DNA of 64,000 bases from Roseburia_D sp964388945 (GTDB taxonomy: Bacteria; Bacillota; Clostridia; Lachnospirales; Lachnospiraceae): assembly GCA_964388945.1 (NCBI GenBank), contig CAYMCM010000002.1, positions 1 to 64,000 of the forward strand. The letters are read 5' to 3'. How positions within the stretch are numbered: position 1 is the first letter of the stretch; each line of letters starts with the position of its first letter. Positions 8,917 to 16,997 of the stretch are shown piece after piece. A program made the position numbers and the translations under genes. The notes beneath the pieces were generated by a model that saw nothing but the letters and a program-made list of their open reading frames with translations, was not told where the DNA came from and did not search any database.

Positions 8917-10284
8917 ATGAAGGAAAAAGAACAAAAGAAAAATTATGAAATGGACATGTGCAGTGGTTCCATTATAAAAAAGATGCTGATCTTTACGATA
9001 CCGTTAATGTGTTCCAGCATTTTACAGTTATTGTTCAATGCGGCGGATATCGTGGTGGTCGGCAGATTTGCCGGAGATAATTCGCTGGCGGCAGTCGGTT
9101 CAAACACATCACTGATCAATCTGCTTACGAATCTGTTTATGGGACTGTCGATCGGAGCAAATGTGGCAGCCGCACGGTTTTACGGGGCAAAGCAGGATGA
9201 TGAATTAAAAAAGACTGTACATACAGCGATGCTGCTCAGTATTTTTAGTGGAATTATTCTGACATTCATCGGGATCATTGGGGCGAGACAGATTTTGATC
9301 TGGATGCAGACACCACCTGAAGTTCTGGAGCTTGCTGTTGTGTATTTGCGCATCTATTTTCTTGGAATGACAGGCACTATGGTCTATAATTTCGGCAGTG
9401 CGCTGCTTCGGGCGGTAGGAGATACCAAACGTCCGCTGTACTACCTGCTCGGTGCAGGGTGCATCAATATCGTGCTGAATCTGATATTTGTGATCTGTTT
9501 TCAAATGGATGTTGCCGGAGTAGCACTTGCAACAGTGATCTCACAGGCAATCTCAGCCTTGCTTGTACTGCGCTGTATGATAAAGGAAAAGGGCAGTATT
9601 CATCTTGAGCTGCGGGAACTTCATATTTATCCGGATAAGTTTGCTCAGATTTTAAGAGTCGGGCTTCCAGCCGGATTTCAAGGGATCGTGTTTGCGCTGT
9701 CAAATGTTGTGATCCAGTCCTCGATCAATCTGTTCGGAGCGACTGTGGTGGCAGGAAATTCAGCCGCAGCCAATATCGAGGGATTTGTTTATATGGCTAT
9801 GAATGCGTTTTATCAGGCAACAATCTCGTTTACCAGTCAAAATTTCGGTGCGGGGAAGCAGGAACGGATCAATCGCATTGCACTGACCGGAGAGTTCTGC
9901 GTGATCGTGGTCGGTCTCGTATTTGGAAATGTTTGTGTGCTCTTCGGGCACCCGCTGCTTGGAATCTATTCATCAAGTCCTGCAGTCGTCGAAGCGGGTA
10001 TGCACCGTCTTCATATTATTGCGCGGACGTATGCACTCTGCGGTATGATGGATGTTATGGTCGGTGCACTGCGCGGTGTGGGATATTCGGTCGTACCGAT
10101 GATCGTGTCGCTGATCGGCGCGTGCGGTCTGCGTCTGCTCTGGCTTGCAACGGTATTTCAGATCGACCGTTATCATTCGGTGACAACGGTTTACCTGTCT
10201 TATCCGATCACCTGGATCATCACGTTGTCAGTACATATCTTATGTTTTGTGCTGATCCGCCGAAAACAGATGAAAACGTTATAA
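8917..10284 (+). CDS. MATE family efflux transporter
   Basis: 455 residues with about 12 predicted membrane helices in two similar halves, as in NorM/DinF-type antiporters (Na+ or H+ driven export of cationic drugs or metabolites). The start region PLMCSSILQLLFNAADIVVVGRF and the first-half motif LLRAVGDTKRPLYY are typical. The second half keeps GALRGVGYSVVPMI. Only a short gap separates it from cls, so it is probably the second gene of that operon. An intrinsic terminator follows within 10 bp. The substrate cannot be predicted from sequence. Confidence 0.92.
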   Translation: MKEKEQKKNYEMDMCSGSIIKKMLIFTIPLMCSSILQLLFNAADIVVVGRFAGDNSLAAVGSNTSLINLLTNLFMGLSIGANVAAARFYGAKQDDELKKTVHTAMLLSIFSGIILTFIGIIGARQILIWMQTPPEVLELAVVYLRIYFLGMTGTMVYNFGSALLRAVGDTKRPLYYLLGAGCINIVLNLIFVICFQMDVAGVALATVISQAISALLVLRCMIKEKGSIHLELRELHIYPDKFAQILRVGLPAGFQGIVFALSNVVIQSSINLFGATVVAGNSAAANIEGFVYMAMNAFYQATISFTSQNFGAGKQERINRIALTGEFCVIVVGLVFGNVCVLFGHPLLGIYSSSPAVVEAGMHRLHIIARTYALCGMMDVMVGALRGVGYSVVPMIVSLIGACGLRLLWLATVFQIDRYHSVTTVYLSYPITWIITLSVHILCFVLIRRKQMKTL

Positions 10285-10289
10285 TGCGG

Positions 10290-10328
10290 AACCGGAAAGT
10301 CTTGTATTTTAAGACTTTCCGGTTTTTT
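10290..10328 (+). terminator. Intrinsic terminator after the MATE gene
   Basis: A perfect 14-bp stem pairs 10290-10303 (AACCGGAAAGTCTT) with 10311-10324, with a 7-nt loop and a T6 run (10323-10328). It ends the cls-MATE operon and lies just upstream of the metNIQ leader promoter. Confidence 0.92.
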
Positions 10329-10349
10329 CTAGTTTTTCCCAAAAAAGTC

Positions 10350-10378
10350 TTGACAATTTTTTTGACTTAATGTATAGT
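10350..10378 (+). promoter_or_regulatory. Sigma-A promoter of the metNIQ leader transcript
   Basis: TTGACA at 10350-10355 and TATAGT at 10373-10378 with a 17-bp spacer, a near-consensus vegetative promoter. Transcription would start around 10385, about 65 nt before the leader peptide ATG. A strong constitutive promoter fits control by attenuation rather than by initiation. Confidence 0.85.
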
Positions 10379-10450
10379 AATCCTATCAAAACAATATGAA
10401 ATATATGATTTATATGAATTGAGAATAGAAAGAGAAAGGAGAAAACAGAT

Positions 10451-10570
10451 ATGAAAACATATCAGGTACGTAATAACAGCTTTGTAAAAGGAAATAAAGG
10501 TATGGATATGATGATGTGCTGCTGTATGTGTAACCATAGAGCTTATTTGCGCATGCATGTTCATATCTGA
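10451..10570 (+). CDS. Met/Cys-rich leader peptide (39 residues) upstream of metNIQ
   Basis: ATG at 10451 with an AAAGGAG ribosome site about 9 bases upstream; stop TGA at 10568-10570. Residues 18-27 read MDMMMCCCMC (codons 10502-10531): of ten codons, five are Met and four are Cys. The rest is short and polar, with basic/His-rich residues at the end (NHRAYLRMHVHI). It lies between a consensus promoter and an intrinsic terminator, ahead of a methionine ABC transporter. That is the layout of an amino-acid-sensing leader peptide: scarce charged tRNA for Met or Cys would stall the ribosome inside the run. The 39-aa product itself may have no function. An alternative is a small metal-binding peptide (Cys/His/Met-rich), but the position argues for attenuation. 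Confidence 0.8.
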   Translation: MKTYQVRNNSFVKGNKGMDMMMCCCMCNHRAYLRMHVHI

Positions 10571-10632
10571 TTCCGGATTTAAGATAGAGCGAAAGGAAGC
10601 AGGTGGCGCATGAATGTGCCGCCTGCTTTTTT
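10511..10632 (+). promoter_or_regulatory. Candidate ribosome-mediated transcription attenuator of metNIQ
   Basis: Four segments can be paired by eye. Segment 1 is the Met-Met-Cys codons 10511-10519 (ATGATGTGC). Segment 2 is 10555-10564 (GCATGTTCAT). Segment 3 is 10610-10619 (ATGAATGTGC). The terminator covers 10598-10627. Segment 2 can pair with segment 3 over 10 bp (two G-U), which would open the top of the terminator stem, or with segment 1 over 9 bp with one bulge. A ribosome stalled in the Met/Cys run covers segment 1 and frees segment 2 to act as antiterminator. A ribosome reaching the stop at 10570 covers segment 2, so the terminator forms. This is the trp-leader logic. The folding is a manual estimate, not a computed energy. 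Confidence 0.65.
10597..10632 (+). terminator. Intrinsic terminator between the leader peptide and metN
   Basis: A 13-bp stem pairs 10598-10610 (AGCAGGTGGCGCA) with 10615-10627 (two G-U pairs), with a TGAA tetraloop and a T6 run at 10627-10632. It starts 27 nt after the leader stop codon and lies 54 nt before the metN GTG, so it must be read through for transporter expression. Confidence 0.9.
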
Positions 10633-10686
10633 GTAATGGAATGAGGAAAATGGAATCAAACGATAAAATCTGAGGAGGAGAAAAAA

Positions 10687-11724
10687 GTGTTCATTGAAAT
10701 AAATGATATCAGCCGGACATTTGAACAGAAGAAAGAAAAGATCGAGGCACTGTCTCATGTGAGCCTTACGATTGAGAAAGGAGATATTTACGGGATCATC
10801 GGTTTTTCCGGTGCAGGAAAATCCACACTGGTGCGTATGATAAACGCTTTAGAAAAACCGGATAGCGGAACGGTTCTGGTAGATGGAAAGGATGTGAACG
10901 CACTTTCCAAACCGGAACTTCGCAGACTGCGCAAGCAGATCGGAATGATCTTTCAGCAGTTCAATCTGTTGGAATCGAAAACAGTCTATGAAAACATTGC
11001 AATCCCGATGAAATTGAATCACAAAAGCGCAGCAGAGATTGAGCAGAAAGTTACAGAGCTCTTAGAGTTCGTGGAATTGACTGATAAGCGGGATGCTTAT
11101 CCGGCGAATCTCTCCGGTGGGCAAAAACAGCGTGTCGGCATTGCGAGAGCGCTTGCAACAGATCCATCCATTCTGCTCTGTGACGAAGCAACGAGTGCAC
11201 TTGATCCGAAGACAACGGAATCAATCTTACAGCTTTTAAAAAAGATCAACCGGGAACTTGGCATTACGATCGTCATCATCACGCATGAAATGAATGTGAT
11301 TCAGGAGATGTGCAATCAGGTTGCAGTCATGGAATACGGAAAAGTTGTGGAACAGGGAAGTGTGGTTGACATCTTCAGTGATCCGAAACATCCGACGACT
11401 CGCAACTTCGTGCGTTCCGTTATCAATGATTCGGTTCCGGCAAGCCTGCTTTCGAGCATTCAGTCAGATAAACGAAACGGTGAGCTGCTGCGGCTTAAAT
11501 TTTTGGACAGCAGCAACACGGATTCGGTTCTGGCGCAGGTGAATAAGCGATTTGAGGTGGAGACTAATATTTTATTTGCGAATATCAGCCAGCTTGAAGA
11601 TAAAGTTCTTGGGATCATTATCATACATATGACCGGGGAAAAAGAGGAACTTGACCGGGCAAAACAGTATTTAAATGAATCGGGAGTTGCCTATATCCCT
11701 TATCAAATACCGAAAGCATCTTAA
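10687..11724 (+). CDS. metN: Methionine ABC transporter ATP-binding protein
   Basis: 345 residues from a GTG start with GAGGAGG upstream. Walker A GFSGAGKST (about 40-48), Q-loop FQQFNLLESKTV, signature LSGGQKQR (about 143-150) and Walker B ILLCDEATSALDP are all present. After residue 260 a NIL-type (ACT-like) domain follows (VETNILFANISQLEDKVLGIIIIH). In the MetN family this domain binds methionine and feedback-inhibits transport. With MetI and MetQ encoded directly downstream, it drives uptake of methionine and its derivatives. Expression is probably set by the upstream Met/Cys leader attenuator. Confidence 0.95.
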   Translation: MFIEINDISRTFEQKKEKIEALSHVSLTIEKGDIYGIIGFSGAGKSTLVRMINALEKPDSGTVLVDGKDVNALSKPELRRLRKQIGMIFQQFNLLESKTVYENIAIPMKLNHKSAAEIEQKVTELLEFVELTDKRDAYPANLSGGQKQRVGIARALATDPSILLCDEATSALDPKTTESILQLLKKINRELGITIVIITHEMNVIQEMCNQVAVMEYGKVVEQGSVVDIFSDPKHPTTRNFVRSVINDSVPASLLSSIQSDKRNGELLRLKFLDSSNTDSVLAQVNKRFEVETNILFANISQLEDKVLGIIIIHMTGEKEELDRAKQYLNESGVAYIPYQIPKAS

Positions 11725-11738
11725 AGAGGAGGAGAAAA

Positions 11739-12404
11739 ATGGAAGCATATCTTGGAATTTCATCAGAAAAACTGCTGACAGCAGGAGCGGAGACCATCTA
11801 TATGGTGTGCATTTCACTATTTATCGGTGCGGTTATCGCATTTCCGCTTGCAATTTTACTGTATCTCACGAGGAAGAACGGAATGTACCAGAACCGTCTT
11901 ATAAATGGACTTTTGAATATTATCATCAATGTGATCCGAAGTACACCGTTTATCATCATGCTCGTATGTGTAATGCCTTTGACGAAAGTGATTGTGGGAA
12001 CGAGGATCGGAACAAAAGCAGCACTGGTACCGCTCACCATCTACATTGCACCATATCTGGCAAGACTGATGGAAGGAGCACTGCTTGAAACAAAATCAGG
12101 TATTATTGAGGCTGCGGAAGCAATGGGAGCAACACCGCTTCAGATCGTATGGCACTTTATCTTACCGGAATCGCTTGGCTCACTGATACTTACGATCACC
12201 ACAGGAACGATTGGACTCATCGGAGCAACGGCAATGGCAGGTTATATTGGCGGCGGCGGAATCGGTAACATTGCACTTACCTATGGATATCAGCAGTTTA
12301 ACAACAGATTAATGTTTTTTACCGTACTGATTCTGATCATTGTTGTGCAGCTCATTCAGAATCTTGGAACCTGGGCGTCTGCAAAGATCAAACGGGCACG
12401 TTAA
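11739..12404 (+). CDS. metI: Methionine ABC transporter permease
   Basis: 221 residues with five hydrophobic helices, the usual MetI size. The ATPase-docking EAA loop reads EAAEAMGATPLQIVWHFILPES (about residues 124-145). RBS AGAGGAGG precedes the ATG, 14 bp after the metN stop. It forms the membrane channel of the MetNIQ importer, with MetN in the cytoplasm and MetQ outside. Confidence 0.95.
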   Translation: MEAYLGISSEKLLTAGAETIYMVCISLFIGAVIAFPLAILLYLTRKNGMYQNRLINGLLNIIINVIRSTPFIIMLVCVMPLTKVIVGTRIGTKAALVPLTIYIAPYLARLMEGALLETKSGIIEAAEAMGATPLQIVWHFILPESLGSLILTITTGTIGLIGATAMAGYIGGGGIGNIALTYGYQQFNNRLMFFTVLILIIVVQLIQNLGTWASAKIKRAR

Positions 12405-12452
12405 GAAATACAAATAGAAAGTCCGGTAAGACCGGCAGAAAGAAGGAAAATT

Positions 12453-13352
12453 ATGAAATTCAATAAATTAACAAAACAGATCGCAACATCATTACTCATC
12501 ACAGCAGCCGCATTTGGGGCAGTAGGATGCGGATCGGCAAAAACAGAGACAAAAACAGGAAGCGCAGATGTGGAAGAATCCACAGCGGCAGAGACCGTAG
12601 GAGCGGCGGACAGTGAGAAGACAACGATCAAATATGGAAAAGCGGCAGGACCATACACGATTCTTTTTGAAGATGCGATCAAGCCGATCCTTGAAAAAGA
12701 AGGTTATACCGTGGAGGCAGTGGATTTTTCGGATCTGCTTCAGAGTGACATTGCATTAAACGACGGAGAGATTGATTTTAACGTAGAACAGCATACCGCT
12801 TATGCAGAAAACTTCAATGAAACCTATGACGGAGATCTGGTGCCGGTCTCACCGATCCCGACTGTGCCGGCCGGTATCTTTTCCGCAGAACATAAATCTC
12901 TGGATGAATTAGAAGATGGCGATACCATTGCGGTGCCGAATGATGCGGCAAATACAGCGCGTGCCTATGCATTGCTGCAGAAAGCGGGATGGATTAAATT
13001 AGATCCGGATAAGAACATTGCGGAGGTAACGCAGGCAGACATCGTGGAAAATCCGCACAACCTTGAGTTTGTGGAGTTGTCTTCTACCAATATCCCGGCA
13101 ACGCTCAGTGATTTTTCCTATGCGGTCATTACCGGAAGTATTGTATACAATGCAGGAATTGATCCGTCCACTGCACTTTTAAATGAAGATATTTTAGATC
13201 ATCTGATCTTACAGGTTGTGGTAAAGGAAGAAAATAAAGATGCAAAATGGGCACAGGCGATCGTAGATGTATATCATTCTGACGAGTTTAAACAGTATTT
13301 AGATGAAAACAATGACGGATTGTGGTATGTACCAGATTCCCTGTTTGAATAG
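12453..13352 (+). CDS. metQ: Methionine-binding lipoprotein
   Basis: 299 residues with a lipoprotein signal peptide: basic MKFNKLTK, a hydrophobic core and lipobox AVGC with acylation at Cys26, then a Thr/Glu/Ala-rich linker. The mature part is NlpA/MetQ-like: TTIKYGKAAGPYTILFEDAIKPILEKEGY, then DGEIDFNVEQHTAYAENF and a central IAVPNDAANTARAYALLQKAGWI hallmark. It captures methionine for MetI/MetN. The gap of 48 bp from metI contains a good RBS (AGAAGGAAA). Confidence 0.95.
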   Translation: MKFNKLTKQIATSLLITAAAFGAVGCGSAKTETKTGSADVEESTAAETVGAADSEKTTIKYGKAAGPYTILFEDAIKPILEKEGYTVEAVDFSDLLQSDIALNDGEIDFNVEQHTAYAENFNETYDGDLVPVSPIPTVPAGIFSAEHKSLDELEDGDTIAVPNDAANTARAYALLQKAGWIKLDPDKNIAEVTQADIVENPHNLEFVELSSTNIPATLSDFSYAVITGSIVYNAGIDPSTALLNEDILDHLILQVVVKEENKDAKWAQAIVDVYHSDEFKQYLDENNDGLWYVPDSLFE

Positions 13353-13400
13353 AGAAAAGAACAGAATAAGTGCAGACAGAAAACGAGGAGGGAAAAAGAC

Positions 13401-14726
13401 ATGGATGCAACAGAAAGTAAGATCATAGAACAGATTGATCGGCACAAAGAGGAGATCATTGCGTTTGCCAGAGATATATATACACATGCGGAGCTTGGCT
13501 ATAAAGAGTTTCGGACATCCGAAAAGACGAAAGCATTTTTGGAAAAACTGGGACTTAAAGTAGAAGACGGATTTGCGATCACTGGTGTAAAAGGATATTT
13601 AAACCCGGAGAAAAAGGAAAATGTAAGCCTTGCGCTGATCGGAGAACTTGATGCACTGAGGATTCCGGAACATAAATATGTAAATCCAGAAACGCAGGCG
13701 GCTCATTGCTGCGGACATCACGTACAGCTTGCGGGCATCATTGGAGCTGCGATCGCGCTGAGTGATCCACAGATTGCGGCAAAGCTGGATGGTCAGGTTG
13801 TATTCTTTGCAGTTCCGGCGGAAGAATACGGTGAGATCGAATACAAAAATCACTTGAAGGAACAGGGAAAGATCGTCTATGGCGGCGGAAAATGTGAATT
13901 GATCCGGGAAGGTGCTTTTGATGATATTGATCTTAGTGTGGTACATCATACCGGAGATGAGGATGTATTGGTCGGAAGCGGAACCGGGAATGGATTCGTG
14001 TCAAAGATCATTCGTTACAAGGGAAAGGCGGCACATGCCGCAGGAGCACCGCATCTGGGGGTAAATGCCCTGAATGCGGCAACGCTCGGACTTTCTGCAC
14101 TGGCGTTTCAGCGTGAAACTTTTCAGGATAAGGATTCTGTCCGAGTGCATCCGATTATCACAAAAGGCGGAAATCTGGTGAATGTCGTACCGGATGAGGT
14201 TGTGATTGAGACACTGGTGCGCGCGGCAAATATCGATGCGATCGTGGATGCGGACGAAAAGACATCGAGAGCGTTTACGGCGGGTGCATATGCGATCGGT
14301 TCGGATTACGAGATCACGACGCTGCCGGGCTACCTTCCAAATCTCGCGGAGGAGGCGAATCCGGCGGTTCTTGCGGCGGCAGAGGCAGCTACGGAGGGAA
14401 CCGGATACAAAGTTACAAAGGCAGATACGGGACTTCATTCCGGCGGCTCCACAGATGTTGGAGACTTAAAGCACATCCAGCCGGTACTTACCTTTAATAC
14501 CGGAGGAAAAGTGAGCGGACTTCATTCAGTGGATTTTGACATCACAGACGAGGAACTTGCTTATATCACAACAGCAAAGATATTTGCGCTTTCGGCTTAC
14601 AACTTATTGAAGGATCAGGCAGTGGCAGCGAAAAAGACGGTAGCGGATTATAAACCGATCTATACGAAGGAGGAGTATATTAGATTTATGGATTCCATGA
14701 ATCGTGTGGAAACGAAGCAAAAATAG
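13401..14726 (+). CDS. M20-family metallohydrolase (amidohydrolase/peptidase)
   Basis: 441 residues, cytoplasmic, no signal. The N-terminus FARDIYTHAELGYKEFRTSE, LALIGELDAL, the CCGHHVQLA zinc-ligand segment, PAEEYGEIE (catalytic/metal Glu pair) and GKAAHAAGAPHLGVNALNA (dimerisation domain) place it in the M20D-like group of aminoacylases and AbgB-type amidases. As last gene of the met operon it may release methionine or another amino acid from an N-acylated or dipeptide form taken up by cells; this is inference from position only. RBS GAGGAGG lies upstream and a strong hairpin terminator downstream. Confidence 0.88.
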   Translation: MDATESKIIEQIDRHKEEIIAFARDIYTHAELGYKEFRTSEKTKAFLEKLGLKVEDGFAITGVKGYLNPEKKENVSLALIGELDALRIPEHKYVNPETQAAHCCGHHVQLAGIIGAAIALSDPQIAAKLDGQVVFFAVPAEEYGEIEYKNHLKEQGKIVYGGGKCELIREGAFDDIDLSVVHHTGDEDVLVGSGTGNGFVSKIIRYKGKAAHAAGAPHLGVNALNAATLGLSALAFQRETFQDKDSVRVHPIITKGGNLVNVVPDEVVIETLVRAANIDAIVDADEKTSRAFTAGAYAIGSDYEITTLPGYLPNLAEEANPAVLAAAEAATEGTGYKVTKADTGLHSGGSTDVGDLKHIQPVLTFNTGGKVSGLHSVDFDITDEELAYITTAKIFALSAYNLLKDQAVAAKKTVADYKPIYTKEEYIRFMDSMNRVETKQK

Positions 14727-14749
14727 AAAAATAGAAGAAAGAAACAACG

Positions 14750-14783
14750 GGGGAGCCGCACAAATTACATAGTGTGGCTCCCC
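14750..14783. terminator. Hairpin terminator between convergent M20 and GH42 genes
   Basis: A 12-bp stem pairs 14750-14761 (GGGGAGCCGCAC) with 14772-14783, with one G-U pair and a 10-nt loop. On the plus strand it is followed by an A/T-rich tail, and on the minus strand by TTGTTTCTTTCTTC. It therefore probably stops both the met operon and the convergent beta-galactosidase gene. Confidence 0.75.
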
Positions 14784-14820
14784 ACGTTTATAATATTAAA
14801 AATAAAAATTAGGAGGCAGT

Positions 14821-16830
14821 TTAAAGCTGTTCCTGCAGGATAAGGACATCCCATTTTTCAAGCATATCGCCTGTTTGAGCTTCCTTTCCGGTAATAAGAT
14901 CTGTTTTTCCAGCAAGGCTCGCCGGAAGAGGCTGCTTCTTATCTGAGAAGTTGATGACGTAGTAGAAGCGTGTTGTGTCGCTTTCCCGGCAGGTAACCTC
15001 AAGAGCGGTGTTTTCCGGAATGACAGAAGAAACTTCTGTTTCGGAAACAGCTTCATCGAGGATTTTGGCAAGACCGTCTTCTTCTAACTGGCTTCCAATA
15101 TAGTATACATGACCTTTTCCATAATTGTTATTGGTTGCGCAAGGCATACCGGCATAGAAGTCGTCTCCATAGGAAGCAAGGGCTTTTGCACCTTCCAGAT
15201 GTATGAGATCGCAGAGCAATCCGCAGGAAAAACGAGTGCTGTCGTTAAAAACGGCAGAGTTTTTCTGTTCCGGAGCGAGTGCATCGATCTCCTCAACCCA
15301 GATACCAGCCATTTCGCGGAGCGGGCCCGGATAGCCGCCGAGGTATACGTTATCTGACTGACCGACGATTCCGCTCATAAAGGTGGTAATCAGGGTGCCG
15401 CCGTTTTTCACGAAGTTTTCTAAAGCTTCTTTCATCCCGTCCTTGATCATATAGAGGACAGGGGCAGCGATAATATCATATCTGGAAAAATCTGCATCGA
15501 CCGGGATCATGTCAACAGAAATATTTCTTTTATAGAAAAATTCGTAATACTGGTGGATCTGATCTACATATTTCAGATCTTCGGAAGGACCGCTGGTATA
15601 TTCCAGTGCCCAGTAATTGTCCCAGTCAAAGATGATGCCAACTTTTGACGGATTTTTAGAGCCAAGAGTCTTATCACCGAAGCTTTCAAGCTCCTTACCG
15701 AGTTTAGCGGTTTCACGGAACACGCGGGTGTTTTCGCTGCCGACATGTGCAATCACTGCACCGTGGAATTTTTCACAGCCGCCAACACTTCTGCGAAGCT
15801 GGAAAAACTGGATGGTGTCTGCACCGTGTGCCATAGTCTGATAACTTTGGGCGCGCATCTGTCCCGGACGTTTTAAGGAGTTATATTTCTGCCAGTTCTG
15901 CTGGCTTGGAGTCTGTTCCATCAGCATAAACGGAGCATCTTTCAGTCCGCGCATCAGGTCATGTGTCATAGCAACCTGACTCCATGGAGTGTCATATGCC
16001 GGGTAGTTATCCCAGGAGATGATATCCATTTCTTTTGCCCATTTAAAGTAATCAAGTCCTTTGAAAGTGCCCATCAGGTTGGTGGTGATCAGTGCATCCG
16101 GTAACTTTTCATGGATCGCATCGCGTTCCATTTTGTAATTGGAAAGCAGACTGTCGGAAATAAAACGTCTGTAATCGATGGAGATTCCGGCAAAAGCAGT
16201 TTTATCTCTGCCGATTCCTTCACTGAGCGCATTTGGCACAACGATCTCATCCCAGTCATAAAGGGTATGTCCCCAGAATTCCATATTCCATGCGGTGTTT
16301 AATTCTTCCAGTGTATGATATTTGTCTTTCAGCCACACACGGAAAGCCTTTTTACAGTTATCACAGTAACATTCAGCACCATATTCGTTGTTGATGTGCC
16401 AGCAGGTGATGTGTTCGTTGCTGCCATAGCGTTCTGCCAGTTTCGAAGTGAGTGCTTTGGCATATTTCTGATATACCAGTGAATTTGGGCAGGCATTGTG
16501 CCGTCCGCCGAATGTGTGGTGTCTTCCTTCATAATCGGTACTCATGACTTCCGGATATTTTTTTACCATCCATGCAGGAAGTGCAGCGGTTGATGTTGCA
16601 AGAATAATATCATAGTTTTCTGCGGAGAGCATGTCGATGATTTTATCCAAACAGGAAAAGTCGTAAACATGTTCCGAAGGCTGGATTTTTGCCCAGGAAA
16701 AAACGTTGATTGTTGCGGTGTTGATGTGCGCATCTTTAAAAATACGCATATCTTCTTTCCAGATTTCCTCCGGCCACTGATTTGGGTTGTAGTCTCCTCC
16801 GTAGAGAATTCTTTTAAATCTTGATTTCAT
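14821..16830 (-). CDS. GH42 beta-galactosidase
   Basis: 669 residues, normal GH42 length, cytoplasmic. It starts RILYGGDYNPNQWPEEIWKE, the family hallmark. The acid/base is Glu149 in WHINNEYG and the nucleophile is Glu305 in LMEQTPS. The structural zinc Cys cluster is visible as NACPNS and ECYCDNC. After the TIM barrel come the trimerisation domain (KVGIIFDWDNYWALEY) and the C-terminal beta domain (TTRFYYVINFSDKKQPLP). It hydrolyses beta-galactosides, in gut Firmicutes often beta-1,4/1,3-galacto-oligosaccharides. RBS GGAGGTTTTCC precedes the ATG. It is divergent from an AraC regulator that is its probable activator; no transporter is adjacent. Confidence 0.95.
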   Translation of the reverse strand: MKSRFKRILYGGDYNPNQWPEEIWKEDMRIFKDAHINTATINVFSWAKIQPSEHVYDFSCLDKIIDMLSAENYDIILATSTAALPAWMVKKYPEVMSTDYEGRHHTFGGRHNACPNSLVYQKYAKALTSKLAERYGSNEHITCWHINNEYGAECYCDNCKKAFRVWLKDKYHTLEELNTAWNMEFWGHTLYDWDEIVVPNALSEGIGRDKTAFAGISIDYRRFISDSLLSNYKMERDAIHEKLPDALITTNLMGTFKGLDYFKWAKEMDIISWDNYPAYDTPWSQVAMTHDLMRGLKDAPFMLMEQTPSQQNWQKYNSLKRPGQMRAQSYQTMAHGADTIQFFQLRRSVGGCEKFHGAVIAHVGSENTRVFRETAKLGKELESFGDKTLGSKNPSKVGIIFDWDNYWALEYTSGPSEDLKYVDQIHQYYEFFYKRNISVDMIPVDADFSRYDIIAAPVLYMIKDGMKEALENFVKNGGTLITTFMSGIVGQSDNVYLGGYPGPLREMAGIWVEEIDALAPEQKNSAVFNDSTRFSCGLLCDLIHLEGAKALASYGDDFYAGMPCATNNNYGKGHVYYIGSQLEEDGLAKILDEAVSETEVSSVIPENTALEVTCRESDTTRFYYVINFSDKKQPLPASLAGKTDLITGKEAQTGDMLEKWDVLILQEQL

Positions 16831-16867
16831 GGAAAACCTCCTGATATTTTATTTTTTGAATCTATCT

Positions 16868-16891
16868 GGCACAGATGATGATCTTTGTGCC
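16868..16891. promoter_or_regulatory. Inverted repeat in the GH42/AraC divergent promoter region
   Basis: GGCACA at 16868-16873 is the inverse of TGTGCC at 16886-16891. The symmetry extends by GAT/ATC inside, with a two-base bulge. It lies in the 167-bp intergenic region, about 40 bp before the GH42 start, in the expected 5' untranslated leader. It may be an operator for the divergently encoded AraC protein or an RNA hairpin. The rest of the gap is A/T rich with several TATAAT-like boxes on both strands but no unique promoter. Confidence 0.35.
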
Positions 16892-16997
16892 TTGCTTTTT
16901 TAAATTCTTTGATTTATGCTTATCATAATACATTTAATATCGGATTTGTATAACAGGAGAAAACAGTTTATATAACATTTTGAAACAAAGGAGAAGC

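Noticed and set aside
10385..10686. S-box (SAM) riboswitch or T-box upstream of metN
   Set aside because: I looked for the multi-helix S-box core and the T-box AGGGTGGNACCGCG sequence and saw neither. The transcript instead holds a translated Met/Cys-rich leader and one terminator. A covariance-model search would settle this.
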